From Candidatus Uhrbacteria bacterium (lineage in GTDB: Bacteria > Patescibacteriota > Patescibacteriia > UBA9934 > GWF2-40-263): 32,627 bases of DNA. Location: contig JACQXU010000022.1 in assembly GCA_016208545.1 (NCBI GenBank), positions 1 through 32,627 on the forward strand. The letters are read 5' to 3'. The position numbers and the translations under genes are program-made. Under the pieces are notes generated by a model. It was not told the DNA's origin. It made no database searches and was given only the letters and a program-made list of their open reading frames with translations. Positions within the stretch are counted from its first letter, which is position 1; every line of letters begins with the position of its first letter. Shown here one piece after another: positions 7,401-16,508 of the stretch.

Positions 7401-10400
7401 TTTCGGAAGAGATGTTCCAACCGCGTTTGAAAGAACCGCGTTCCACGATTCCCATTTACTCACGCTCATTGCTGGAACATAAGTTCCTTGTTGAACTGTT
7501 GGATAACCTTCAACACATACTTCTGTGCCTGGACACTGCGGATCTGATGAACATCCTTGATTTTTTGTGACTGAACAATGTTTGTTTTGCAATCCATATT
7601 TTGTAAGCGCGGAAATCGTTGTTGTAATATCCGTCAATCTCTGCGTGTCATTTTGCAATTTTGCTTTGTCGTTGTCGCAAAATGCGTCTTTGGAAACATC
7701 AAGTGGACAATCTGATGCGAATCCGCTCACTGGTTTATCTTTGGAAATCGAACACTCGCCGTCAACAAATTCTTCAACACACTCACCATCCCATGAACAA
7801 TTTATAAAATCATTTTTTTCATTTTTCACATACGCGCCACTCATTTTTTTACACAGTCCGACATTGCTGACAGCAATTGTGTTTGCATTGAATTTCCAGT
7901 GATCGAAAATCTGCGCAAAAATTTCTTTCGCATCAATTCCAGCATTTGGATTATATGAAACAACGTAAATGTTTGGATATAAAATCTGACTGTGCTCATT
8001 TGCCGCGGCAACATAAGCTGTGTTTCCAGATTGGATCGCTTGATATCCATCAATTTCTATTTCTTTGTAAGTGCCTTTAAAATTTTGCGATTCAAACCAA
8101 TCCTTTGGGGAAAGATAACTCGGGTTTTGAAACACGCGAACTCCGATCGCGTCAGGCGTTCCTTCAACTTTGAAAAAAAGTTCCTGCAAAAGTCCGGCGG
8201 TTGCGACAGAAGTTACATCAACTGGATCAGCAAGCGACGGAAGATCATCAGTTGTTCCGTCTTCGCCTCGATCACGGCAATAATAGAAACCAAAGTTAGA
8301 TGGTTTTGTCGGATCTGTTTTTTCAATATATGGAAACCCAAGTGGTGAACCCAAAGCCGGCCATGGATTTTCACAAACAAGAGCTGTAATTTCAAGCGAA
8401 CCTGCTGTTTGCTTTCCTGATGTTGTCGGCGTATTTAGAGTATCTTTACCGATTGTCGCTGTCGCAACAACGTGCTCAAGTCCGTTATTTCCAACTGATG
8501 AAAATTCAGCTTTGTGCAACTGCTTTTTTGTAAGATCAACAATGTTTTCCGGAGTTCCACTTGCAAACGACGAACCAAAATCCCAAGTCCATCCGTAAAT
8601 GCTTGTTGAGTTGATCGGTTCGTAAACTCCAAGCCCGTCTCGGTAAGTCAGAGCTTTAGCGGTAAATTCGTGCGTTTCATTTTTCTTTGAGAAAAATTGT
8701 GGAGAATGAATTTCATAATCTTTCAAATTGAGCGTTTTGGTGTCTTCAACACTAACAGCTTCGAGCAAACAAACTTCTTTGCCGATCTTGAACGTATTTG
8801 TCGTTTGCCCAAATTGGCATTTATTTCCTGATCCTAAACATATTCCAACTCCATTTTCACTTAACACTCCGTCGGCTTTATTGTCGTTTGTGATTTTGTC
8901 GCCAATTACTACAATTTGATAATAAGAATTCGGTTCAAGTAAATCATTATATTGAATCACAACTTTTTGACCGCCTACTGCATCATCAATTGTTTCAAAA
9001 GTTACTGGCGCATAACAAAATTGCAAAGCCGCTGAAACGTCTTTTCCAAAAAACGACCAAAATCCTGTTTTTACAAAATTCCAAAGTTTAGCAAACCAGC
9101 CAGATGGCGCTTGCCCTGTTGAAACAAGCTGATAGTTTGATGGACAAAGTGTTAGATTTGTTGAAATGTTTTTTCCGTTTATTGTTATCAATTTCAATCG
9201 AATGTTAGAAAGTCCATCCTTCACATTAACAAACGGCGGTTTTACATTTGGCCGAGAGAAACAACAACTACCTGCGCCGCATCCAAGCAGTTTACCATCT
9301 CCGCACGACTGATCGGTTTTACATGAACACTCGATTGCGAGCTCTGTGTCGCCAATCACATTTTCTGCTGAGGCTGTAATTGTTGAAATCGCGTAACCTG
9401 TTGTTGGATCAACCTCTTTTGGAGCATTTGTAGCAATTTGAGCCGCACCGTATCCTCCAATCGAGACTTTACTGCCAACAGCCGCTTCGCATTCCTCGCC
9501 TGTTTGTTTTTGAATGTCGCCGCAATACGATGGAGCTACATATTGAACAGACGAACCTTCTTTCAAACACACTGCGGAACATCCGTCGCCGGAATTCAAA
9601 TTTCCATCATCGCAATCCTCGCCTTTTTCAGGCGCGCCGCTATTACCGCAACATGGAATTTTGAACGGCTGACATTTTGCTGGAGCTGTGCAATCCGCAT
9701 CAACAGAACACGACTCATTATTGTCAGAACAGACAAGCGCACACTCTGCTGTTCCTTCGTTCAAACATTTTTCATTGCATCCATCTCCAGAAACCGCATT
9801 GCCGTCGTCGCAATCTTCTCCGGATTCCTTTTTCGCATTTCCACACGTCGCATAAACGAATTCTTCCGCGATCGCTCCTTCAAACAAACATTGGCCAGAA
9901 CATCCATCGCCATTTTTGTTATTTCCATCATCACAATCCTCGCCTCCTTTTTGCGGCGCGAAATCAACAATTCCGTCTCCGCAAGTTGAGCCAACAGAAG
10001 ATGATCCGTTGTTTAAACAAATTGAATTGCATCCGTCGCCGTTGGCTGTGTTTCCATCATCGCACTGCTCGAAAGCGTCAACGACATTATTTCCACACGT
10101 TGTCGCATTTCCCTCTTTCAAACAACTTGAAGAACATCCGTCATTTGGCGTTGTGTTTCCGTCATCACATTCTTCAGCTTCATTTTTTCCATCGCCGTTG
10201 TAGTCAATAATTCCATCTCCGCAAACTGATTGAGTGTGTTTAATTGAAGCTCCGGCATTCAAACAGTTGAACGTGCACCATTGTGGAAGTTGGTTTGTGA
10301 GACTTATCGCGCCGTTTTTGAGCATAAACGCAACATCCTGTGTTCCGCCGCCTTTCGCAACTGTAAAATTATCCGGCGTATCTTTTGAAACCCATGATTT

Positions 10401-13400
10401 CCATGTGTAGTTTGAATTTTGTAAAGCCTGTCCTGACGCGTCGCAATCATCTGGCGCTCCGTAAGTTGTTGCCTTGTATTCTTGTTTTTGTCCAACGTAA
10501 TTCAATTTCTTTTTGTCTGGTGAAACGACAATCGAATCAATTCCGCAACTGATGTCTGAATCTTTTGTTTTGAAAACCCAAGAAAAATCATCGCCGTAAT
10601 TTGCGCCAGAATCTTTGAGTGCAACTCCGGAATCAGATTTTATTGAAGTTCCGTTCAAAACCATTCTGTACCAAGTGTTCGCAAGCAAAACTGAACCGGT
10701 TTTGAAATCAACAAACATTGTTTTTGTGTCTTTGTTGTAAGTGACATTTTGAATGATGTTTGTTTTTGTGAGTTCACCTGCCGCGCAAAGCGAATCTTCA
10801 CACTCAAAAAGCGAAACAACAGCGGTTGAAACAGTGGACGGATCAAGATCTGCGTCAAAACGAACCCAAGGCTGTGCGTTCACGCACGCGGTTTTACAAT
10901 TTGGAAAAAATGCGTCAACTGTTGGATCACTAAAATCAATTGTCAAATCTCCGGTGTCTTCAGGTGTGTTTGCCGTGTTTGTAACTTCAGCTTTAATTTT
11001 TGCGATTTTCCCTTTTGTTTCTTCTGTTGTTTTAACGGTCGCCAAACATAAAGCGTCCCCAACTGTCGGAGCTTGAACAGCGGCTCCGAAAAAATCCGAT
11101 GACCACGAAAGAGTTTGTCCTTCACAACTGATCGTTACACATTTATTGTTTTTTGAAATGAGTTGCGAACCGTAATCTACTGTTTGATCGTCTTGGATCG
11201 CTGTGAATTCTGCTGGAGATACATTCACTCCGCCGACTTCACAAAAATCATTTTCACCGGAAGTTGTAAATTCCCAACTATAATCTTTTTCCATGAACGC
11301 ACCGCCAACAGAATCGCTCGCGCGAACTCCGCCTTGTCCGCCTTTAATTGTTGTGCGATAAAGCGAGGTTGGAGAAAACTGTTGTTTTGGCGTCCAATTA
11401 AACGAAATTTCTGTTACTGAAATTGTCCCTTCGAGTTCTTGCCACGCACCACAGCTTCCGTCGGTTTTTAGATCAGTGCATTTTTCAACAATCACATTGT
11501 CCGGAATCGAAGTCTTGTCCATTTGTTTTGTAAATTCCGCGGTAACTATCGCATTCAAACAAACAGAAGTTGAATCAGCCCAACTTTCCCACGGACTTGG
11601 TGAAATTGTATCTTCATCGCACGCAACTTTCACTGTTGGAGCAATAGGAATTAAACCTGTTGAAATACGAAAGGCGAAATGCGATTCTTTCGGTTTCAAA
11701 TCGCAGTCAATTTGATTTGCTTTGCATGTTCCATCTCCGCAACAAAAAGTATTCACAGGACACACAAAATCATTTTGACAATTTCCAACAGCAAAATTTA
11801 CAGAGTTTGATGTGTAACCAGTTTGAGTTGTGGCAAAAATAGGGCCAGTTTTACCTAAATCAGGAACATTCGCGTCAGTGATTGTTGTATTTTCCCAAAT
11901 GAGCGGAACGGATTGCTGATTCTCAAAAAATGTGATTGATCCCTTTTCAGATCCAAAATTTTCACCAACGACTTTTACAGGCGTTCCGATTGGCCCCGCA
12001 ACTGGATCAAGCTCACAAATCGCAGGCCCTGGCGCGCCGTCAACAATCACAAAATCTTTGTTGTTTGAAGTTTGGCCGTCTTGGCGCGTGAGAGAAAGTT
12101 GATATGTTCCAGAAACAATTTCATCACTCGGAACTTTCACAATGACTGATGTGTTTCCCCAAAACTTCGGACATTGATCTGGAAATATCGTATCAGCAAC
12201 AAATTTTTTCCCTAAACCATCTAAAAAATAAACTTGACCGATTTGCGTTCCAAAATCTGTTCCAAGAATTGTGACGTACTGTCCGGACGGTCCCCAATTT
12301 GGAGCGCCTTCACATGTGCCTTCGCCGCAGTCTGTGGACTCAGCGCAAAGCTCGCCATTTTTAGTGCCTCCACTACAAGCTTTCCAACCTGTTTCAATAT
12401 ACGAAATGTTTGGTTTTGTGGCCGCTTCCGCAGGGTCCAAAACTGTAAACGCAAGTTTATTTGATCCTACACGCACTGAAACGCAAAGTCCTGCGTTGTT
12501 TTTTTCACATGTTTCATCTGACGAACAATAAGCGAGAGTTTCACTGCACCACGAAGTCGCGCAAGTATTTTTCTCTCCGCAATCGCTGTCAGACGCGCAA
12601 AGCGTTCCTGTTTCTTTTCCTGTTTCATCAATGCAACGATAATCGCCGGTGAACGCTTGAGTGTAAATTTCACCGGAAGAAATGTTTGGAACAACTGTTT
12701 TGACTTGAGTATCAGACCAGGCCAAACTGGCTGGCGGAAGAAAATTTTTAAAATAAATCTCCGACGAACCTTGTTTTTCTCCAAGTCCAAGCCCTGAAAA
12801 AATTGTCTCTGTGGCTGTTTCGGCTTTTTCTGGTTCAACATCGCAAAGTCCAGGACGTTTCACAGCGTTCACATCAAAATCAGAAGAAAACGGCCCATAA
12901 TCATCGTCGGTACGATCTGTTTTTACGTCAGGTCCAGAAGTTGCAACTTCGATCGGACCATCTTTGGCTTCATTTGGAACTTGAACAATAATTTGTTTGT
13001 CGCTCCATTTTGTTTCGCTGTTGCAGACATAAGCTGAAACTCCAATTTTTTCATCATCCTTCAATCCCAAAAATGTAACGCTCCCGCCAAGCGCGCCAAA
13101 TCCTTCTCCTTTGATCGTAACCAAATTTTGAACTGCTCCATCGCCAGGAGACACAGAATCAATTCGCGGTTTGCTTACACAAACTTCGTTTTCGCACACA
13201 AGACCTGGCGCGCATTCTGCTGTTTGTCCGCACGGGTCATCCGCACATTTGCCGCAATAAAACGCGCTTTCGGAATCACCGCCGCAATTCAAACCTGTTT
13301 CGCCAAACTCTTCGTCGATCTCTGCATTACCACAATTTACCGCTTTAACAACAGCTGAAATTTTTGTCGCAACAGCTGTGTTCCCTGCGCAATCAGATGC

Positions 13401-14474
13401 TGAAGCCCAAAGCGGATAACTTTTGTTTGTGATGTAACCTATTGTGTCCCATTCAACAGTATCATCTGTTGAAAAAGTGTTAGGCGAATCTTTTCCTGTT
13501 AATTTTTTCTCGCTTGAAAAATTCAAGCCTGAAGTGTAAAGCGCTTCGTCGTCGTCGACCGCGTAAAAATCAACACTTGAAACTCCTGTGTCATCTTTTG
13601 TTTGTGATTGCAAAAGCTGAATCGATCCAACAATCACAGATTGACCGTTTGTTGGAGTCTTCATGCTGATTGTCGGTTTTTTTGTGTCAACACCTTCACC
13701 TGTTGTGAATGAAAAATCACACGGCGACTCAACAGTGCAAGAAAGCCCTGCGCCATTTGTTGATTTGAGAACCGTGGCGTTGACATTGAGTTCGTAATCT
13801 GTGTTTGCGGTAAAACAATGAACAGTGCCGTTTGGATCAGAACAAAAAGCCGATGGTGTGAAAGTAACAACACTTCCTTTGGTCACAAAAGTTCCTTCGA
13901 CTGGATCGCCGTTTTTTACTTTAATTTGAATTCCATCAGCGACAGTCGCGGAATTCACGCTTTTTGAAAAAACAAGTTGAAGTTTGATGTTGCGAAGCGT
14001 GTTTGCGCATTCTGTGTTGACTGAATTGAGTTTGAAAGAGGAAAGAGTTGTGCTGTCTGGATACAAACCGGGTCCTCCATCTTCGGTTGTAATACCTCCT
14101 CCAGATGTTTCAACAAGTTTACCAATTATGAATTGAACAATTCCAAATGAAGCTAGAACAATTATCAGTCCAACAATTGCCTGTTGCAAAATCTTTTTTG
14201 CTGTTTCAATCCGTTTTGTGTTTCCAACGGCTGTCATGTATAAAAATCCAGCGTAAACAATCATGACAACAGCAATAATTCCAACAAAACTAACGAAAGT
14301 CCGAATAAGCCTCGCAATAATGAGCTGAATCGACGGACCTGTTGCAAATCCAGAAGCCTCTGCAAACGCTTTTAGATCAACTCCTTGCGCGAAAACCGGA
14401 ACAGCAATAATCAACCCAACGCTCAAAAGCGCGAGAAAGAAACCATATAGAAATGATAGACGAGAAGTACGCAT
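4401..14474 (-). CDS. Giant pilin-anchored surface adhesin (3357 aa): TIG, Ig-like, Cys-rich repeats, vWA
   Basis: Probable secreted, membrane-tethered adhesin. Residues 1-29 form a signal peptide ending PVFA|QG. Residues about 50-118 are a TrbC/VirB2 pilin-like two-helix module (IARLIRTFV...YAGFLYM, then AIVGLIIVLASFGIVQFIIG). With the signal peptide removed this places the whole remainder outside. In order follow SbsA-type Ig-like domains (about 145-260, 950-1070, 1190-1300) and IPT/TIG domains (about 435-530, 545-610, 725-790, 815-890). A first block of Myxococcus-type Cys repeats (CDDGNxxxGDGCxxxC, five clear copies, about 1415-1665) is followed by a PKD-like region (about 1925-2010). A second, more degenerate Cys block (about 2465-2945) comes before a vWA domain (about 3005-3290) whose MIDAS looks intact: DLTGT at 3014-3018, a later TLTGK Thr and an LLADGEAN Asp. 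No enzymatic motif is seen. The ligand is unknown; attachment to a host cell is an inference. Confidence 0.9.
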   Translation of the reverse strand: MRTSRLSFLYGFFLALLSVGLIIAVPVFAQGVDLKAFAEASGFATGPSIQLIIARLIRTFVSFVGIIAVVMIVYAGFLYMTAVGNTKRIETAKKILQQAIVGLIIVLASFGIVQFIIGKLVETSGGGITTEDGGPGLYPDSTTLSSFKLNSVNTECANTLRNIKLQLVFSKSVNSATVADGIQIKVKNGDPVEGTFVTKGSVVTFTPSAFCSDPNGTVHCFTANTDYELNVNATVLKSTNGAGLSCTVESPCDFSFTTGEGVDTKKPTISMKTPTNGQSVIVGSIQLLQSQTKDDTGVSSVDFYAVDDDEALYTSGLNFSSEKKLTGKDSPNTFSTDDTVEWDTIGYITNKSYPLWASASDCAGNTAVATKISAVVKAVNCGNAEIDEEFGETGLNCGGDSESAFYCGKCADDPCGQTAECAPGLVCENEVCVSKPRIDSVSPGDGAVQNLVTIKGEGFGALGGSVTFLGLKDDEKIGVSAYVCNSETKWSDKQIIVQVPNEAKDGPIEVATSGPDVKTDRTDDDYGPFSSDFDVNAVKRPGLCDVEPEKAETATETIFSGLGLGEKQGSSEIYFKNFLPPASLAWSDTQVKTVVPNISSGEIYTQAFTGDYRCIDETGKETGTLCASDSDCGEKNTCATSWCSETLAYCSSDETCEKNNAGLCVSVRVGSNKLAFTVLDPAEAATKPNISYIETGWKACSGGTKNGELCAESTDCGEGTCEGAPNWGPSGQYVTILGTDFGTQIGQVYFLDGLGKKFVADTIFPDQCPKFWGNTSVIVKVPSDEIVSGTYQLSLTRQDGQTSNNKDFVIVDGAPGPAICELDPVAGPIGTPVKVVGENFGSEKGSITFFENQQSVPLIWENTTITDANVPDLGKTGPIFATTQTGYTSNSVNFAVGNCQNDFVCPVNTFCCGDGTCKANQIDCDLKPKESHFAFRISTGLIPIAPTVKVACDEDTISPSPWESWADSTSVCLNAIVTAEFTKQMDKTSIPDNVIVEKCTDLKTDGSCGAWQELEGTISVTEISFNWTPKQQFSPTSLYRTTIKGGQGGVRASDSVGGAFMEKDYSWEFTTSGENDFCEVGGVNVSPAEFTAIQDDQTVDYGSQLISKNNKCVTISCEGQTLSWSSDFFGAAVQAPTVGDALCLATVKTTEETKGKIAKIKAEVTNTANTPEDTGDLTIDFSDPTVDAFFPNCKTACVNAQPWVRFDADLDPSTVSTAVVSLFECEDSLCAAGELTKTNIIQNVTYNKDTKTMFVDFKTGSVLLANTWYRMVLNGTSIKSDSGVALKDSGANYGDDFSWVFKTKDSDISCGIDSIVVSPDKKKLNYVGQKQEYKATTYGAPDDCDASGQALQNSNYTWKSWVSKDTPDNFTVAKGGGTQDVAFMLKNGAISLTNQLPQWCTFNCLNAGASIKHTQSVCGDGIIDYNGDGKNEAEECDDGNTTPNDGCSSSCLKEGNATTCGNNVVDAFEQCDDGNTANGDGCNSICLNNGSSSVGSTCGDGIVDFAPQKGGEDCDDGNNKNGDGCSGQCLFEGAIAEEFVYATCGNAKKESGEDCDDGNAVSGDGCNEKCLNEGTAECALVCSDNNESCSVDADCTAPAKCQPFKIPCCGNSGAPEKGEDCDDGNLNSGDGCSAVCLKEGSSVQYVAPSYCGDIQKQTGEECEAAVGSKVSIGGYGAAQIATNAPKEVDPTTGYAISTITASAENVIGDTELAIECSCKTDQSCGDGKLLGCGAGSCCFSRPNVKPPFVNVKDGLSNIRLKLITINGKNISTNLTLCPSNYQLVSTGQAPSGWFAKLWNFVKTGFWSFFGKDVSAALQFCYAPVTFETIDDAVGGQKVVIQYNDLLEPNSYYQIVVIGDKITNDNKADGVLSENGVGICLGSGNKCQFGQTTNTFKIGKEVCLLEAVSVEDTKTLNLKDYEIHSPQFFSKKNETHEFTAKALTYRDGLGVYEPINSTSIYGWTWDFGSSFASGTPENIVDLTKKQLHKAEFSSVGNNGLEHVVATATIGKDTLNTPTTSGKQTAGSLEITALVCENPWPALGSPLGFPYIEKTDPTKPSNFGFYYCRDRGEDGTTDDLPSLADPVDVTSVATAGLLQELFFKVEGTPDAIGVRVFQNPSYLSPKDWFESQNFKGTYKEIEIDGYQAIQSGNTAYVAAANEHSQILYPNIYVVSYNPNAGIDAKEIFAQIFDHWKFNANTIAVSNVGLCKKMSGAYVKNEKNDFINCSWDGECVEEFVDGECSISKDKPVSGFASDCPLDVSKDAFCDNDKAKLQNDTQRLTDITTTISALTKYGLQNKHCSVTKNQGCSSDPQCPGTEVCVEGYPTVQQGTYVPAMSVSKWESWNAVLSNAVGTSLPKDPIDEFWQGCKSQGEGFDPLTCFNGLEGKFVCPKGSHVYGYQNKGAEKYTLFTQLEYADAVWNFPIDQFPTDDATVVAEYLSGLAAVPKGFVSNPLFCADSTSWGISAVCGDGVSGIGETCELGQVQSIECAKVWDQGVLVDKCPTPSGGTVSTEYINVACKDDCSGFQSAQEAMTAGSPLIQFECGNGVLEGNEICDDGELNGTYGHCGTGCLLSTAFLCGDGYLAGGEECDCGSIENFATLGAQSWAKLNSCVASNGQYGNTPTKTCTYDCKQPGLSCGDKIVNGPEQCDGGSEQWAGKLCTDNLTTCETQSDCPTGYSCGGGAGKLECGNSKVCVGGTEVGEKCNVNTDCAGLNAECSDFTYELTRTRVCQNDCSWPGWSACSGGDQVCGNGKVEGTEKCDDGNDSNNDSCTNGCQKNICGDNYVFSGVEACDNGGENVGPFSTNPCTASYDDTCNYCNWQCQYKTLSGSYCGDGIINGNEFCDGNDQPYWCIDYNNGDSKRGASCPKSDVLTDSSCESGYSCHYAGVCNGGADNGKPCTLQPPDKNTTDYTSSANKTLCGADSVCVAPVCASDCTGACPFSLKKTGILVQSELSGAQPLPSVDLYSYFNTEKLSPDNAVLVLPACSVGTKITANIDNINVIEPNIDIVFVTDLTGTMEDAPDGTAATAPNRKIDIAAESAIQAIDDLYNAYQGNEGEVRIGLVSYGYGTPDEQEAGKGDAVHNVQDDVLFMNPTSTDSLLSLNEAGNNTILQSIIGTYKDNTGGWTLTGKAIQKAIQILDEQSPSENKKFVILLADGEANHPIDFDENTPSEYDHHCTDYSKVFTSETDENTEDYNYDGPDACIAEARYEDGMIYDHIKSGDITFYSAVISNNTTQIVYMEHLSSMKCHGYTMSALNDCFEGDYAYQATTAEGIKGMYNKIIESVLESKTTVTATKGTESSSQTAITPVGQNIELPLPSTFACQNKQTLMPIQTIFNGTGTMNFSNINFEYCPSQ

Positions 14475-14481
14475 GAAGAAT

Positions 14482-14575
14482 TGTAGTAAGTGGCTTGTAG
14501 CAAGTAGTAGGTATACTTGATACTTACTACTTACTACCTACTACCTACTACTTATTACCAACTACTTACTACTAA
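14482..14575. repeat. TAGTAAG/TAGTAGG heptad repeats, inverted pair
   Basis: The 103-bp gap between the 600-aa gene and the giant gene is almost wholly built of degenerate 7-mers. TAGTAAG/TAGTAGG lie on the left and their complements CTTACTAC/CCTACTA on the right, so transcripts can fold into a hairpin. On the minus strand the last unit leaves CTTACTAC 8 nt before the giant gene's ATG. It might act as a weak terminator, promoter -10 or leader; none is proven. Confidence 0.85.
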
Positions 14576-14577
14576 CT

Positions 14578-16380
14578 TTATTTCACATTCCCCGGCAATG
14601 TTCCTGGTTCATTCACAGTTTGACAAGCGGTCGCAGACGGATTTCCGTTACAACAATACGGCTGATTTGAATTTCCGCCGTCACAGTTTCCGCCGACTTG
14701 CATCGAAGGATACATACAAATCTGATAAACGCTCTTCAAACCGTTTGTGATAACTGGATAATAATCGTATCCGCCTTCGGCATTGCTGATAAATGCGGCG
14801 TGATTTACGAGCGCTTTACTGGTTTTAGCGTTCACATCATCTTCTTTTCCAGTTGAAAACCACATTAGATAAAGCGGATCCGGCCAAACAGAAACGTTCG
14901 TGGTGTTAACAGTTGACGCTTTGAGCAAAGTGTTGAACGAAATCTCAAGTAGAGCGTTTTGATCAATCTCTTGACCATCGATTCCAGGATTCAAAGTTGT
15001 AATTTTTGGAACTGTGTCGTTTATCGTGTTTGTTGTTTTGAAAACCCACGCGTAATTGTCGTTTTTACTACTATCAGAACAAACAATCGTGTCATTTTCC
15101 GTTCCGCACGCGACACCGTCTCCGTTTCCGTCAAGCGAATTACCTGATGCATCAGTCAAACCATCATATTTCACACCAATTAACTGTGCTTGCGGAGGAT
15201 TGGAATTATCAAGTGTTGCGGCTTTTGCTGTTACACTCAAATCCGCGTTTGCCGGCAAACAATAAATTACATCTCCGCATGGATCTTTTGAACAAGCATT
15301 AATCGAAGTAAATCCAACTGTTTTGTAACCATTGCTAATTTCATAAGTTCCCTGAACATTTCCAACATCTTTTTGCGCAATTGTGATATTTGTAAACTGC
15401 GTATCTTTTCCAGTGATATAAGAACCTGTCGAAGATACAGGATCCATTGCTTCATTGAATGTTATTTCAACTGTGATATTTCGCGCTTCTTCTGAATCGT
15501 TTTTTGGAATCATAGAAACCACTTTTGGCGGAGTTAGGTCAATTTCCGTTGAAACTTCAAACGTCCATCCATAACCGGAAGAATATACGCCAACAAATGC
15601 GTTCGATCCATCTGCTTTTTTGATTCCAGGCTGAAGCGCAACAGTGTAATTCGTGTCTGAAGTCGGATTTCCCAAGAGATCAACAGGATCAAAAACAAAA
15701 ATCGTTTTTTCTTCGTTCGTCGCAACTTTCACTGCGGAGCTGTCGAGCTTTTTGTCTTTACCTTTTGCTGTTTCAAAAATCCAAACATTATTATTGTCGA
15801 GTGTTCCGTCATCTTTGATGATAGTTTTCGACTCGATCGCTTCTTTAAACGTCACGAAAATTTTCGTATTGCGCGGAATGTCAATTGCGTTGCGCGGTGG
15901 ATAATGACTTTCAACAATTCCGGCTCCCAAAGCTCCTGCAAGCGGTTCTTTGTACTTTTCCACAGCAGTTTTAGAAACGATCTGGCCGCCTGTTGCGCCA
16001 ACAATCGCATTTATAATGAACGATGCAATCGCGTATGAAGAAAAAATGATGAGCATTCCGACAACTGCTTGAGTAATCATCTTTTTTGCTTTGTCAGTTT
16101 TCGCGGCTTCGCCTTTTGACGTCATGTACAAAAATCCGGCGTAGATGACAAGAATAACAAAAATAATTCCTAAAATTCCAAGAAAAGCTCGAATAAGTCG
16201 CGCAATAATCAAAATAATGTTTGTTTGCGGTAAACCAGACGCTTCAGCTGAAGTTGTGAGAAAATCTTCCTGCGCAAACACTGGATCAACAAGACCAAAT
16301 AAAACAAAAACACACAGCACGCCAAAGCCTGCCGCGCAAACGACAAATGAACGCAAACGTGTCCGATAAGAATCGGTCAT
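14578..16380 (-). CDS. Pilin-anchored Ig-like surface protein (600 aa)
   Basis: Probable exported surface protein and structural relative of the 3357-aa neighbour. It has a signal peptide 1-36 (PVFA|QED), then the same AEASG...IIARLIRAF...VIYAGFLYM...QAVVGMLIIFSSYAIASFIIN two-helix TrbC/VirB2-like module at about 50-125. Three SbsA-type Ig-like domains follow (starting near PPRNAIDIPRNTKIFVTF, PPKVVSMIPKNDSEEARN and VPKITTLNPGIDGQEID). The Cys-containing C-terminal tail (GGNCDGGNSNQPYCCNG) has no Cys-repeat array and no vWA. It lies upstream of the giant gene on the same strand, so the two are likely co-expressed and could be shaft-associated partners. The ATG is preceded by a 30-nt pyrimidine-rich leader without Shine-Dalgarno. 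Confidence 0.88.
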   Translation of the reverse strand: MTDSYRTRLRSFVVCAAGFGVLCVFVLFGLVDPVFAQEDFLTTSAEASGLPQTNIILIIARLIRAFLGILGIIFVILVIYAGFLYMTSKGEAAKTDKAKKMITQAVVGMLIIFSSYAIASFIINAIVGATGGQIVSKTAVEKYKEPLAGALGAGIVESHYPPRNAIDIPRNTKIFVTFKEAIESKTIIKDDGTLDNNNVWIFETAKGKDKKLDSSAVKVATNEEKTIFVFDPVDLLGNPTSDTNYTVALQPGIKKADGSNAFVGVYSSGYGWTFEVSTEIDLTPPKVVSMIPKNDSEEARNITVEITFNEAMDPVSSTGSYITGKDTQFTNITIAQKDVGNVQGTYEISNGYKTVGFTSINACSKDPCGDVIYCLPANADLSVTAKAATLDNSNPPQAQLIGVKYDGLTDASGNSLDGNGDGVACGTENDTIVCSDSSKNDNYAWVFKTTNTINDTVPKITTLNPGIDGQEIDQNALLEISFNTLLKASTVNTTNVSVWPDPLYLMWFSTGKEDDVNAKTSKALVNHAAFISNAEGGYDYYPVITNGLKSVYQICMYPSMQVGGNCDGGNSNQPYCCNGNPSATACQTVNEPGTLPGNVK

Positions 16381-16450
16381 GTTAAAAAGGGAGAAGTTGT
16401 ATTTATATTTTAGCGCATTTGAAAAAAGTAGGATAGTAGTAAAGGATCGA

Positions 16451-16480
16451 AATTAAAAAACGCGTTTTTAAACGCGTTTC
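16451..16480 (-). terminator. Rho-independent terminator after the YqeY fusion gene
   Basis: On the minus strand AAACGCG, an 8-nt loop and CGCGTTT are followed by further T residues. It lies 28 bp past the stop of the 16509-17267 gene. The hairpin is bracketed by an inverted pair of GTAGGATAGTAG-type words (about 16427-16440 and 16489-16506), relatives of the TAGTAGG family. Confidence 0.7.
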
Positions 16481-16508
16481 TTTTCCATCTCCTACTTTCC
16501 TACTATTT

